Below are positions 23,311 to 35,840 of a DNA stretch of 64,000 nucleotides, in pieces (positions within the stretch are counted from its first letter, which is position 1; each line of letters starts with the position of its first letter). The stretch is taken from contig NW_023604295.1 in NCBI RefSeq assembly GCF_014898055.3, forward strand, positions 66,799,730 through 66,863,729. Direction: 5' to 3'. The position numbers and the translations under genes were made by a program. Below the pieces are notes generated by a model. The model was not told the origin of the DNA. It was given only the letters and a program-made list of their open reading frames with translations, and searched no databases. Source of the stretch: Talpa occidentalis (Eukaryota > Chordata > Mammalia > Eulipotyphla > Talpidae).

Positions 23311-23330
23311 TCCTGATTTTGAAAGCACTT

Positions 23331-24838
23331 AAGCTAGAATATGAAGTTTATTTATCAGATGAAAAGTACTGTGAGAAAATATTTTAATCTTAAATTTTGT
23401 GTAAGTTTTGATTATACCCAGTTTCCTTTGTATTAAGAAACTTAACAAAATTTATAAGAACTCGTTATGGTCAGGAAGACAATTATGCAACAGGCCCAAA
23501 AGAATTTTCATATATTTGATATGATATTTTTTGATAATTTATGTTAGGTAGGCCAAATTACAAGTCAACTCAGTTTTTTCTAGCTCCATGGCCCTAGACG
23601 GATTATTTAAATACTGTAAATCTCAGTTTCCTCAGCAGTAAAAAAGTCCGTAATAATGCATATCTTATTTTTTTTTTTCTATGAGGACTAAAATTCAGTT
23701 AAATTGCTTGGTATAATGTTTAATAAGGCATATATAATCAATAAGTTGACATTCTTATTATGATATAGTTATCATTATCTCATCATGTACTAGAAACTCA
23801 GATTATGTAGATGCCTCTTCACTAACTCTTTACGGTTGATTTTTATTTAAGTATCTTGTCTACGGAGAACCTAGTATAAGGAAACTTGACATTAAGATGT
23901 ATGTGTAAATACTTTAAAAAGTTCAGGGCAAAATAGAAATTTACAGGAGCTAAAGTGTGTGTATGTGTATGTATATGCAGTATATATTGTGGGCTGAAAT
24001 AATGGTCTCAGTAATACTGAAAATTAGATTAAAGTTTATTAAATAATCAAAGTGAAGATCTGAACCCAAGAACAATCTAAAAGATTTTACTATGAGAAAA
24101 CTGCTCTACCATTACCACATTTGAGTGAGATTATATACCTTAGGAAAGAAGAGAAATAAAACAGTTTTTCATGTCAAACAGCACAGTTCTTTAAATAATG
24201 CATTACATTTTACAAAGATTTCTAGGTTTCATATATAGGCTCTGAAGTGTCAAACTTCCCTCGTTCTGACAGTCTGTTGTTGTCTATACATCCAGGGAGA
24301 CAAAATATCAGGGTAGTTAAACTTTAGCATAAAGTTTGATTTTTACTTTATTCTAAAGTTCAACTGGACTACTCATTGTTTTGATCTTCCTGTCCTGCCC
24401 TGGTCAACAAAAGACATGTAAATATCATAGATATCATTCTCTCTCGGCATATAGATTTTTTTGCATGACTTCTTTATAGAATAAGCCAGCCAATTCTGAC
24501 TCTAGCCTTTTCAGGAACTTTGAACTTCCTTGCAGACCAGCAAACGGGGACCCCGAAATAAAATTTCACTTCTCAATATTCTATACACAACAGCACCATC
24601 CTAATCTATCATGGCAATATAAAGGAGATGTATATTTTGACCTTCCAGTTCTGGTGTGGGCTTTGCTGTGTAGTATTTAATTTTTAAAGAACTATATGGA
24701 ATTTTTTAAAATCCCACAAATTATTAAAAAATGTTTACTATTTGTTTCTGTTGTTAAGTAACAAGGTCTCTTTTTTTTTCCCCACTACTACATATGAGGT
24801 GATAATAAGAAGTTAAACTCTGGTTGTAGAAAACTCCT
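23331..24838. other. anonymous DNA with a MIR remnant
   Basis: There is no gene. A MIR-like copy lies at 23580-23790. A TG-rich microsatellite remnant occurs near 23957-23990. The rest is unremarkable AT-rich sequence. Confidence 0.55.
23580..23790 (+). repeat. MIR SINE remnant
   Basis: The order 'CTAGCTCCATGGCCCTAGAC', 'AATCTCAGTTTCCTCAGCAG', 'ATGAGGACTAAAATTCAGTT', 'TGCTTGGTATAATG' follows the 3' half of MIR (CCTCAGTTTCCTCATCTGTAAAATGG and onward). A T-run interrupts it near 23670. It is old and has no TSD. Confidence 0.6.
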
Positions 24839-24853
24839 ATAAAAACATAATCA

Positions 24854-25123
24854 GGGCCTCCCTGGTGGCACAGGCAATTGAGCACAGCGCTATGAAGCTG
24901 TCTGCAGCCTCTGCAGTGCCCGTTCAATCCCCACCAGTCTTGGAGCAACCCACATGGCAGCAGACCTCTTCTGTCTCGCCCACTGCTTCCCTCAGCAGTG
25001 TATTTTGTCAGTCTGCCTGTTCTGTTCTCTGTCTCTGGTGAATCCTCTCACCCTCCTGCGTATCTGGCCTCTACCCCAGCTCTTGTATAAATAAAAATAA
25101 ATCTTAAAAAAAAATAACATAAA
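24854..25123 (+). repeat. tRNA-derived SINE, type II
   Basis: It is flanked by a 15-bp perfect TSD (ATAAAAACATAATCA at 24839-24853 and 25124-25138). The head is 'GGGCCTCCCTGGTGGCACAGGC', the B box is GTTCAATCCCC, and the tail has AATAAATCTT and an A-run. Confidence 0.92.
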
Positions 25124-26814
25124 ATAAAAACATAATCACATACTGGTATTTCATTTTGATTATTGTACCTGAAGCTGCATTTGGATATAAATACACAGTC
25201 TATATATAAAGAGTCAGTTCAGATTCAATGATAAAGGAAAACCTTATACCCAAAACAAAACTACAGTATCTAGATGGAGCATGACAGTAATTTACAGTAA
25301 GTATAAGACAAACCTATTTAAATGGGGACAAAATTATGTTCTCCATCTAAAAGATTATCTTCCAATTTATATCAGATCTTTGAAATGTATAGGAATGTTC
25401 AACATAACACCAGGTTACTGAAATTGTAGAATCTGATAAGAAAACAACTCCACCATAAGAATGTATCCCGGTATATAATCAATCATATAAATGTACTTTT
25501 TTATTGCTTTTTTTCCCTGGTACAACAGCTGAAGGAAGAAATAACCTCAAAATCAGTTAATGTAGGAAACCAAGAAATGTATTCAATTTAATCCCTTTGT
25601 TTCTTTATTTTTCTTCCCACAGTAATAAAATATCCCTCTCCACAGAAGCTAAATTATTTGAATAAAAGTGTGGAGTAGGCAAATTTCAAACACACTTAAG
25701 CCTTCCAAACCCAGATCATGAGTAACAACAAACTTTAATCATTTTCTTGGCAAGAGTTTAAAAATTAAGCAGGGATATCTGCAAAAATACAAATAAGCTT
25801 ACACCATTTTGATGTCGTGTGATTAACTAACAGAAGTTCCTTTTTCTAGTATAATAAATTATTCCTTCCCTGAAGGACTCATAAACTTCTCTAGGCAAAA
25901 CCTAGTTAAAAAGGGCATTTATTAAATTGTACTATCCTTTTAATTCACCTTTGAACTTGTGGAACAGGTTATTAAATGAGGCAGCCAAAGTTCCCTTTTG
26001 CACCTGCAAATAACAATTGAATCCACAATTAAGGATCATTTCCTCTTTTTTGAAATTCAAATAATGGCATTAAAGCAGAGTGTAATATTTTTATCTGCAT
26101 CTGGTCAGGCTATTTCCTGGCATTTGGGATGAGGTAACAGGATGACTGTATAAGAATACTACATAAAGATGCTGAGATAATCTGTAGGTGGCTTTAGAAA
26201 TGCAGACAACTTCTAGACATTAGTGAAAGCAGAGTATACAACCCTAACACCATTTTAAGGGATGCAGCGACTCAGGTTTCTAAATGAAAACAAAACAACA
26301 AAATCAAATCAAGACAATATTTAACTTAAATGAAACACAGTAGAGAAAACATATATTTAGTATTCTTTAAGTTAATTATCCAGGAAGTTTCAAAATTTAA
26401 ATTCCATTTACAATTTCCCAAATAGTCAAATACCATCGTCTCGTCTCCACTTCTATCCACATTTCTCTAGAGCAGCTTCCATTTCTTTTCTACCAAAGCT
26501 CTCTAGACATTTCTAAAATGTATCTCATATGTCTCCTCTCTCAAGCTTGAAGATTATATTCAAAATTATTATTAATCTGTAACAGTTGATGGTGTTACTA
26601 ATTACTCCATTTTCATTGCTCATGAACCCTTTCTAGCTCACTGAAATAGTATCTCATTCTTAACTCCAACAAATTTTCTTAATCTTATAATTTTCTAGAA
26701 CCATGCTTTGACTTTAGCATATACTGCATTCCAATAATGAATTTAAATCCAAAAAAGCAAAATATGTGGTAAAGAACTAAAAAGAAAATATCCCAAATTT
26801 GCAATACCATTATT

Positions 26815-26975
26815 TACTTTATAGCACATTAAATATTTTACAGTTTTCACAAACTTTACTGCCAGAAGAAATCTCAAATGTTTAGTTCAAACTTGTCCTC
26901 TATGGAGCAAAATTGAGTGCCAAAGAGATCAAATGACTTGTCTGACATCATATAAGTAGTTCATGAGATGGTGGA
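26815..26975 (-). repeat. MIR-like remnant
   Basis: On plus, 'TTTAGTTCAAACTTG', 'AAAGAGATCAAATGACTTGTCTGAC' and 'ATAAGTAGTTCATG' follow the '…GGTTAAGTGACTTGCCCAAGGTCACACAGCTAGTAAGTGG' pattern read in the reverse of MIR. It is diverged. Confidence 0.45.
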
Positions 26976-27999
26976 TAGCAGTAACATTTTCTAAGGTGTC
27001 CCGATTAACTTATCACCCTGCTTGCTCTCTCTCTCTCAAAACTGCCCCAGTTTGGAAAACCTATCATAAGGTTTACTTAATTAAACAATTAATGTGTCTC
27101 TTCAATTAATGTGACTATTCAAGTGTAGACTAGAAGTCAACATTCAGTCTAGAACTTTTTCTCTTCACCCCCTCAAATACCATTTTTTTAAAAAATGAAT
27201 TGAATCTTACTCCCTATGCAATTATTGGCAGTGCTAACTCTTTCCTGATTTTTTTAAAGTAACTAAACCAAATGAAACCAACCAGTAACAATGCAAATAC
27301 TATTATAAAGGAACTATCTTTTCATTTTGTTGGACTTCAAGTTTCTTATACAAACTTCAGAATAGGTCTATAGGAAAAATTGTCATAGAAACATGTGGGG
27401 CACAGATCTGAAGTGTCTGTACGCAACTTGACAAGACATCACATTACTCAATTAGAGATGCAGTAATACTGGCCTCATCATGGCAGGTGGAAAGTCAAAG
27501 AAAAGTGTGACACGTGAGGTATAGAAGTTGGAGGAGACTAAAGGATAGAGGTGAATGGATCAGAAAAAAAAAATGGGAAAGAAGCCTTATTTGTGAAGAA
27601 CTTGAAGCAGGCATAGTTCCAAAAGACAGAATTCTAGAGAGAGAATTATAGCTGGGGATGAGGGGAGAATGAATATGCTTAGGGAATATGAAACAGTCTA
27701 GGCAGCCTCAAGTATATATCAGACCAGAAGGGTGGTCAGACAAGAGTTTGGGACAATACAAAGAGAAATACAGTGATATATAGGTGATTGTTTTATGTAA
27801 AACAGTAGCCAACAGGGAGCAAGTTAAGGTTTCAGAATATTCATTTTTATGATAATCTGATTGTAGTTTGTAGATACATGATAGGAATTATTTTAGAAAA
27901 TTATTGCAAATATCTAGTTGTGAAGTAGAAAGAGAAATGTTCTGCCAAAATAAATAAGAGCCTGGATTTGGGGCTAGGTTTAAAGGAGTCTTTATCATT

Positions 28000-28160
28000 T
28001 ATTCTTTTGAATAATTTCCTTAGTCTTTGTAAATTCCAGATTCCTCCTCTGTAATCTAAGAATGATTAATATGGAACTTAATGTTGATATGACAGTAAGT
28101 GAAATGCAACACATTTAGCTCAGGATTTAGAAAGGGTAAAATATTAAATGATATTGAAAT
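28000..28160 (+). repeat. MIR-like remnant
   Basis: 'TTCCTTAGTCTTTGTAAATT', 'CCTCCTCTGTAATCTAAGAATG' and 'AGTGAAATGCAACACATTTAGC' resemble the MIR 3' half. The evidence is weak. Confidence 0.35.
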
Positions 28161-28647
28161 TTGAATTAAGAAGTGTATAATGGTGGAAGCCCATTTGCAA
28201 TACTGATCAGAGCTAGCTGAATTAGTCCTTGATAACTGTAATTTAATGTGATTTTGTTTTCAATCTAAGGGTCTTAAGACATTTTTATATTTCTGAAACT
28301 ATTTTGATTTAGAAAAAGTGCTAATTTATTATTTTTTTTCTAATATAACATCATATATATTGTGAACATGTTTAGGACTGGTTTTGTGATAATATTATGC
28401 TGAAGAGTCCCTTCTTAGCCCATAATCATGAAGCTATTGTACAATTTTCTAGTTCATGCTAAACTCCAGTCAAATTTGAAAAATAGCAGCTTCCGTTTAA
28501 CTGAGGGCAGCATGCCATGCATTCTGGAACTTCTGCCACTAATTGAGCAAGACCATTAATGGGATTTGAATTTGTTCTCTGTTAATAGCCCTCCTATAAG
28601 ATAAATTCTTCGGTGCCCTCAAAACAGGCTATGATCTCAGAAGAGAT

Positions 28648-28648
<1 letters not shown>

Positions 28649-28689
<41 letters not shown>

Positions 28690-28707
28690 GACACACATAC
28701 ACACACT
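28649..28707. repeat. (CA)n microsatellite
   Basis: About 59 bases of CA dinucleotides with a few interruptions (AAAC, GACA, TACA). It is likely length-polymorphic. Confidence 0.95.
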
Positions 28708-29649
28708 CCATTACCATTAGCATTTTATTGCTTACACACCAAATGGGAAGATGGATAAAATAGGAGAAAAAAACTAAACTTGGCATTTACTTCAAATTTT
28801 GAAACAGTAATTTTGGCCTGATAATAAAAAGGCACCTAGAGTAATCATGAAGTGTAAGAATTTTCATTGGACACATAGTTAAATTGCGTAAAAATACACA
28901 CATATGCATAATTACAGATTAGCCCCCAAATTTTAAGTACTGACCATTTTGATCAATAGATTAAGATTTTTCATTGTCACAATATCATACCATGAATTCT
29001 AATTTGCTTGCTTGAGTGTTTATGTGGCAATGCTTTAGGTAACTATCCAGCAAACTAACTGACCCACCAAAATGTCCTAAGGATTTTCTTTCTTCCTAAG
29101 TAATAATCTCTTTTGCAAGAGATATAGTTCACAGCTTCAAACAGCCTAATGCAGTTTTAATTATTTTAATGATGAAATTATGTTCATCATTTTTTAGTCT
29201 GTACACTCTTGTATTTTGTAATTAAATTTAGATTTTGTTTAAAATTCATACAAGTATTATGTTTAATGAAAAAGCCATCCTGTTACCATGATAACTCAAC
29301 CATCAGTTTAACTATGAAATGTGGCCAGAAGTGCCTTTTAGGATCAAAAGATATTTTTAAAGGAAAAAAGCACTCACTTAAACCTTTTATTCAATTCATA
29401 CTGGCTCTGTGAATCCTAAAATTATCTTGGTAGTATGTGACTTGACCTCTCTACTTTGGAATCTCCCTTAATAACCATGACTTTTAAAATTTCATTTAAT
29501 CCAGCATTTCAGTACAGAATAACTAATTAAACTTTCATTCTTTAAAATGTTACCACTTAAAATTCACAAAATATCTGGCATCTGGTAATGTGTATTACAT
29601 AAAGTGTTTATAAGGTTTACATATAATGTTTTCCACCTCTCTAATTTGG

Positions 29650-29901
29650 TAATTTTTTTATTTTTGCATAGAAGAACAAGGGTGTAGGCCAGAGGTATGG
29701 GGTGAGGGGATGAAAGGATTCACCAGAGAGAGTGGGGAGCAGAAAAGGGGGATTGACTGAAATACACTGCTAAGGGGAGCAGCAGGCAAAGCAGGAGAGG
29801 TCTGCTGTGCCATGTGGATTAGCTCCCTGGCTGATGATTGAACTGAGGCCTTGGAAGTGATAGTGCTGAGACTAAACCCTATACTACCAGGAAGGCCTCT
29901 T
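29650..29901 (-). repeat. tRNA-derived SINE, type II, degraded
   Basis: A 10-bp TSD (TCTAATTTGG at 29640-29649 and 29902-29911) flanks it. The B-box area is eroded ('ATTGAACTGAGG' on plus), and the head reads 'CTACCAGGAAGGCC'. It is one of the older copies. Confidence 0.85.
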
Positions 29902-29911
29902 TCTAATTTGG

Positions 29912-32204
29912 ATAAAGTGTTCTGGATTTTAAGGAAGCTTGTATTTACGTAAGTATGACTTTCTTCATTTCTCTTTTATTCCTTTCCTTTCCCTTCTATC
30001 TGCTCCTCCCTTTTCTCTCTTTCTGTTCACTCTTTCACTCATATCTGCATAATATGCACACTAAATTTTATCTCAAAAAGAATTCCATTTATTTCAAGCT
30101 TTAAGATATTCTTACTCAGAACTACAACTTATAAGAACCAGATTTTCTCTTTTAGCCACCTGGTTAAGTGAATATCCACATTAAGTTATTATAAATACTA
30201 CCATGTGATGATGAAATCTGAAAGATTGTACTCTGTATGGCTTGAGAAGGTTTATTTGGGATTTTTAAAAACTACAAGCAACAGAAAATCTAACTGATCT
30301 GATTAACAAATGAGAAAATATTTCATATAGTGTTGATTCTGGAGGAGGAGTAGCGGATTGAGTGAATGTAACCTCTGAATGCACTGCTCTATAAATCTAT
30401 GACTTGGCTATGTCTGCCTCCCTATAGTGGCTTATCCCTGGAGGATGGTAGCCAGATGATTTTATATAATGCATTCTTAGCATCTCATCCTGATAAACAT
30501 GGAAATATTGAGAAACAGTCAAGACACCATTATACTCCTGTGTCTCCTTCTTCTTAAGAACAATTAAAATTCCTCCAAGAAGCCTACCAGTGAACTTCTC
30601 TTATTTTTGTTAAATAGAACTAGATCCATTGCCCATTCCTAACTAAATTTCTGGCCAGATTGCTGGGATAACTAAAACAAGCTTATATATTCAAATTCGC
30701 AGGTAAAATAGGTTATGACACTTGATTCCACAACATTCAAGTAGGAAGGAAGAAGTGGAGTAGAATGGATACTATAGGCAAACATCAGAACCTGCATTGA
30801 ATTCTGCTTTCTAAGGGGAACTATACTTCTTATTAACCCCATGGCTCCTGGACCTCTTCTAAGGCTACATCTGAAATGAGACTCAAGAGCTCTAAGAGCC
30901 TTTCTCCCTAGTAAGTGAAGTTTGGTGAACATAATACTTAGGAGTTGAATTTTAGAGACATTTATCAGTTTCCCTTTACTTGGAAATACAGATATACCTA
31001 AGCAAACTTTTGGTCTTCTAATTTCAAGAGCTAATTTTGATACCCTAAGTGACTAATATAGTTTTGAATCTTTAAACATTAAACTTCTGTGCCCCATCAG
31101 ACAGAATTGTGCCAAGCAACTCTACTCCCTAGTGTCAGAGATAGCTAAATTTGATTTGAATGGCATTTTAAAGTATTTTCAAACATAAATTAACTATCAT
31201 TTGTTATAATGCAACTGTTGCTAATCTCACAGAAAATGTGATTTTTCTGAATATTTCTGAATATACTGAATATTGTGCAGTATATATTTTTTGTAATTAA
31301 TTACATGATATTTAAAACTATTTTGAATGGCAATTTTGGAAATAACCAGAATAACATCTCAAAAAATGAGATGCTAATGATATGCGTCCTTGGATACAAA
31401 TTTTCATAAAAGCTTCTGTTTTTATCATTAGATTTATTCCAAGAAGAAATTAGAAGTATAACATGTGTTTGAAACTCCCACATCTTCATTTATGTCTACC
31501 TCTTTAGACTCATTCCTTAAGAAGCAAACTTGTTTTAATTTACCAACTCCGATCTAACCTGCTTCTTAAAATATTATACCATTGCACTTCTTTAAGTATA
31601 TTTTTCAAGAATTTTCAGGAAAAAAAGTTTTGTTAAACTTTTCAGATCTCTTCTTTAACATACTACATCAATATACTTCTTTAGGCTTACATTACAGGAT
31701 TTTTTCAGAAAAAAAAACTTTTCTAAAATGTTGTGGGTAGGAATAAATAATTCATGAAGATACAACTAGTAAACACTACTTTTCATGGACCAAATATGGG
31801 GAATTATGTTCCAATAATTATATGTTCCTGAATTTCCTTTGTTTATGAGTTAAAATACAGATATCAACAAAAGTCAATGACAGAACTGTTCATACTTTGG
31901 GATAATGATATTAAGGAGTTGATGGATGTTCTCCCAGTAATTATTCTTTAAAATAACAATCACTGAATTTGTAATTCTTAGTATTTTTTAATTCCCTCAA
32001 AAAGTGTTCCTTTTTAGTTACCTCGGGCACCTTTAGGAAGAATAAAATATTAAGAATAAAATATTAAGTTTACATAACATCATATTACACTAGAACATTA
32101 AGCACCTCTATTTTACAGCTATTGACCAAAGCTCATACATATTGTACAAAAATCTCACCAGTATTATTTCTATTAAATGTGTCACATACATACATAGTCC
32201 CATT
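29912..32204. other. anonymous AT-rich DNA
   Basis: No gene is seen. A diverged local tandem duplication is visible: about 31571-31642 ('ACTTCTTTAAGTATATT... TTTTCAGGAAAAAAAGTTTT') resembles 31661-31731 ('ACTTCTTTAGGCTTACATT... TTTTCAGAAAAAAAAACTTTT'). Confidence 0.5.
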
Positions 32205-32221
32205 AATGCTATAGCAATTTA

Positions 32222-32495
32222 TTTTATTTTTTTTAAAGATTTATTTATTTGTTTATACAAGCACTGGGTACAGTCAGAAGCATGGGAGGGTGAGAGAATT
32301 CACTAGAGTCAGAGCAGGGAGCCGAACAGGCAGAAGGACCGAAGTAAACTGCTGAGGGGATCAGCAGGTGGCAGGAGAGGTCTGTGCACCATGTGGGATC
32401 CTCGCCATGAGGCGGCCAGGGATCGAACTGGTGCTGCAGAGGCTGCGGGCAGCTTCGCAACCCAGCGCTCAACCGCTGTGCCACCGGGGAGGCAC
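32222..32495 (-). repeat. tRNA-derived SINE, type I, full length
   Basis: The 17-bp perfect TSD (AATGCTATAGCAATTTA) is at 32205-32221 and 32496-32512. The tail in reverse reads AAAGATTTATTTATTTG and the head ends CACCGGGGAGGC. The ORFs over it are SINE readings. Confidence 0.94.
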
Positions 32496-32512
32496 AATGC
32501 TATAGCAATTTA

Positions 32513-32959
32513 ACAGGAAAATATTTCCCAGAACTTTCTTGCAAGGGTTTTAAGCTCAGTTAGCAAAAAGTCATTCATTAAACTAAACAATATGAAGATC
32601 ATCTACAGAAAAAGTTAAACCTCAATCTAAATTGGAAGTAGGGACAAGTAAGAGCTAAAATTCTCTGCATAACATTAGTAAAAAATTAAAGAAAACTTAT
32701 GCAAATGTGTCAGAGTTGAAATATAGAGAAAAGAGCCATCAAAATAATGATAGTAGCCAGGCCAGGTACTTTAATAAAACCAGTAAGAAGTTCCCTATAG
32801 TAAGTAACCAAAGGTTACTAGTAGCCAAATCACTAGTATGTGATTTTAAGTTTACCTGTTTGCTTTTTGCTGGAAAATTAGTGATATATGTGTAATTCCT
32901 TTCTCTGAAAAGAAGTAACATTCTGAACAATAAAGTTTTAGAAATGTAAGGATTCATTC
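32513..32959. other. anonymous DNA
   Basis: About 450 bases with two short overlapping open frames on opposite strands and no recognisable content. Confidence 0.5.
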
Positions 32960-32961
32960 TT

Positions 32962-33016
<55 letters not shown>

Positions 33017-33046
33017 TATAAGAACCAGGGTACAGGCCAGAGCATC
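32960..33046 (-). repeat. (TTTA)n microsatellite grown from a 3' SINE fragment
   Basis: Fourteen or so TTTA units (32960-33018) are followed by 'TATAAGAACCAGGGTACAGGC', the family's tail sequence in reverse, which stops near 33046. The microsatellite probably expanded from the SINE's (AAAT)n tail. Confidence 0.75.
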
Positions 33047-33379
33047 TTGAGATGCTCCACAGGGAAATGACAACTCATGGTAAACCTATACAGAGCACAA
33101 GTGGTATCATTACTGACTGAATTTTGAGTCTAAACACAACTCCAAATTTTGAAAAATATGAAGTTCCAAGTCCCAAGGAAGAAACTCAGTTCCTTGTAGT
33201 GACAAAGAAATAAGAACCTACAAAAATAAAACTTCTCCAATATTGTTTGGAGACTTAAAGTAGTCCTCTAAATAAATTAATGGTGAAAATGTCATCTTGA
33301 TTGCAAGAGAAGAATGAGATATCTTTGTTAGCCAATGACATAATCCAATACACAGAATTTCCAAGAGTCCACAAAATAA

Positions 33380-33640
33380 ACCAGAAGAACTAGTAAACAT
33401 AAAAGATCAACATAAAGATCGATTCTATTTCTATAATATAGCAATGACAATCAGAAAACAAAATAAGGAAACAATTTCATTTGCAATAGCATGAATAAGA
33501 ATAAAACATATAGAAATCAGTTCAACAGAGAGATGGGTAAAACACATGTTCATGGATTGAAACACTCAAAATGTATCTTCAAGATGGCAATTCCCTTTAA
33601 CTGACCTATAAATTCAATGCAGTCTCTACAATGTCTTCCT
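33380..33640 (+). mobile_element. old L1 ORF2 fragment
   Basis: 'CTATTTCTATAATATAGCAA', 'AACAATTTCATTTGCAATAGC', 'CATGTTCATGGATTGAAACA' and 'ATTCAATGCAGTCTCTAC' are in the order of L1 ORF2 between the reverse transcriptase and C-terminal region, with an internal deletion. It is strongly diverged and noncoding. Confidence 0.7.
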
Positions 33641-33989
33641 CTCCCTTATTATAAACTGAAAATTTCAACTCAAAATCTGTAATTTGTCTTCTCTATTTTT
33701 GTTCTCAAATCTAGTGAGAGTCTCACACTCACTGCCCAGCAAATTCAGGACTTATCCTTCAGCAACCACACTAACTCACCTTCTTAATCATCTCAATGAT
33801 AGGCTGGTCTAACAAAAGTTTTCTCATTTGATAGGCTCTAGTATAAGGGGTCAAATGGACAAATAAGTTTATTTTAGTAAGAACACAAGATTTCAAGAAC
33901 ACAAAATTGAAAAAACATAAATACTCTAGAACAATACATATATTCTGTACATATGAGGTAAGTTCTAAAAGTACCCTCCACAAATTTCT

Positions 33990-34055
33990 CCTTTCAATCA
34001 GAAGATTGAAAGGATGTCCCCTTTCAATCAGAAAAGATGTCCCCTTTCAATCAGA
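33990..34055. repeat. short tandem repeat around CTTTCAATCAGAA
   Basis: CTTTCAATCAGAA occurs three times, the copies joined by GATTGAAAGGATGTCCC or AAGATGTCCC. The first copy is followed by ATTGAAAG, which makes it a small inverted repeat as well. Confidence 0.85.
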
Positions 34056-34382
34056 AGACTCTTTCATTTCTCTGAAAGCAGTATTAAATGAGACATTAAA
34101 GTGTTGATCTGACACAGCAAAAGATCTTTGTGTTTGCTTTATTACTGGGATTTTAAGTGTTCTTTTTGCCATGGGTTTTTTTCAATATTCAACAGAAAAA
34201 AAGTTTAAACATCAAGAAACAATAATAATGAACTAAATGCCTAAATAATATGAATCACCTCATTTTATTTCCCTTTCCCCTATCTACTTTTATTCATGAG
34301 GAGAAAGGGAAGTAAATTCTAACTAAAAAAACAAGTAAAGTTAGATTTTATGCCAGGCTAAATAAATGTTGCTGGAGAGTTG

Positions 34383-34433
34383 TGCATGTGTGTGTGCATA
34401 TGTGTGTATGCACACACACACACACACACTCAC
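34383..34433. repeat. (TG)n-(CA)n inverted microsatellite
   Basis: A TG-rich run turns at ATGCA into a CA run of similar length, so one strand can fold into a hairpin. Confidence 0.85.
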
Positions 34434-35840
34434 TCTCTGACCTTCAGTTCCCTGTAGACATTTGGAAGTTGTCAGCAGTAGCATAATGACAATCCTAATT
34501 ATTAAAATTACTCTTGTGTGGAAAGTGCTTCAGAATAAGATGCCGACAGGCATGCAATATGTTAACTGCACAACGGTCTTTTTCTTTTCTCTTAAAATGA
34601 AATTTGTAGAAATAATCTACTGGCTTTCATCAAAACATTTCTTACCACCTCAGTGACATATACCCTCTCACACATTACAAAGGAATTTCCAATAAATTCT
34701 GATTTCATAAGAATTCTAATGCCCTCTGGATATATTTTATTATTCAGTTAGGGCAAATGATTTCCTTACAACTAGAACCTCAAAATCTATGATAGTCTCA
34801 ATTTCTCATATTTTAAATACATAATCAATTTCCACCAATTCCCAAATTCTTTATATCAAAAAGGTGGTGTGATTAAATATTGTAAATCTAAAAAATACTT
34901 CACATTGTCTTTTATGTCCTAAGTAGGGCTAGTCCTTCCTTTTTAAGAAATTATTTTACATGCTCTATTCTAATATGGTTGTGTAAATATGCAATTTTTC
35001 AGGTACCACAAATCAAATGGTTTAACATGGGCCTCTGTGGATCACAGAAAATGTCAAATAGTCAAGTACTTTAAGGTAGAAAGGATAAAGGGCTCTTTTG
35101 TCTCTCCTCAGGAAGAAAAACTAAGACCAGTGGTTTATAATTACATCAGAGCAAATTTGAAATCAACATAAAATAAAATGAGCAAGAAGATTTGACTAAA
35201 AAATGGGTCATCTTGTTTACTGTCAACAAGTCCATTATACTTGCAGTTGGTTCTCAATATATCCATCCTGGGAACTCGCCATCTTTGAAAATAACAGAGC
35301 TACAAAATAAGAGGTGATATAAGCTGATAAGCTCTCAGCCTGCTCTCCATCTCATGGACAGAGTGTCAGACATTCATTCTCAGACACAACCAAGCACCAG
35401 CCCAAGCAGGAGCATTCTTGGTTCTCTAAACAACAGACTGCTTCCGTAACTATGCCAGGAGAGGTAATTAAATATTTGAGTTTTTAATGCCTACCCTTCC
35501 AGCTCCCAGGCAAACTTCTGTTGGGGCCAGATAACCAAGAAGAAAGCACATGCTCAAATCTTTATCTCAGGGCACAGAGGCAGTAAAAAAACAAACATTA
35601 AATACCAACAAAAGTGGCTATTTATTGTGTAAATAAACTAAATGGTCTCCCTATTTTTCTGTCATCACAATGTCCCCTGTGATTCGGTCAGTGAAATATA
35701 TAAATTAAGGACAGAAGTTTCAAAGTTAAAGGAAAATGGTATTATACAATGTGTCTGGTAATCCTAAATAATGCCACATAGTTTTGATTGTGTTTGCAAG
35801 AAAAAGTATTTGTTTGATATAAAGAACACTGAATAATTTT

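Larger units (their letters stand above)
16654..23313 (-). mobile_element. full-length L1 LINE with perfect target-site duplication
   Basis: This is a complete autonomous-type L1 of about 6,660 bases on the minus strand. The 17-bp TSD (TGATTTTGAAAGCACTT) is perfect at 16637-16653 and 23314-23330. In sense order it has a 1,383-base CpG-rich 5'UTR, ORF1 (366 codons, intact), a 70-base spacer, ORF2 (about 1,276 codons, three lesions), a short 3'UTR with a G-rich polypurine tract, and two A-rich tails separated by 29 unrelated bases. The sense 5' end (GGAGGGGCGGAGC) and the YY1 site nearby match the usual start of mammalian L1s. It inserted recently relative to the other copies here but cannot encode a complete ORF2 protein as written. 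Confidence 0.97.
21931..23313 (-). promoter_or_regulatory. L1 5'UTR / internal promoter, CpG-rich
   Basis: This segment is sharply richer in G+C and CpG than anything around it. It would drive L1 transcription from its first base (position 23313, sense). It contains two tandem copies of a ~185-base unit at its ORF1-proximal end, and on the opposite strand a long open frame (22582-23316). Promoter activity is inferred from position and the L1 family. Confidence 0.8.
25139..29639. other. anonymous AT-rich DNA, 4.5 kb
   Basis: I find no gene or young transposon. It contains two MIR-like remnants (about 26815-26975 and 28000-28160) and a CA microsatellite (28649-28707). Confidence 0.55.
33641..35822. 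other. anonymous DNA with small local repeats
   Basis: There is no gene. It contains a 24-26-bp tandem repeat at 33990-34055 and a TG/CA inverted microsatellite at 34383-34433. Confidence 0.5.

Noticed and set aside
32960..33018. Regularly spaced short repeats as a CRISPR array
   Set aside because: It is a TTTA microsatellite next to a SINE tail, with no spacers, in a mammalian genome.
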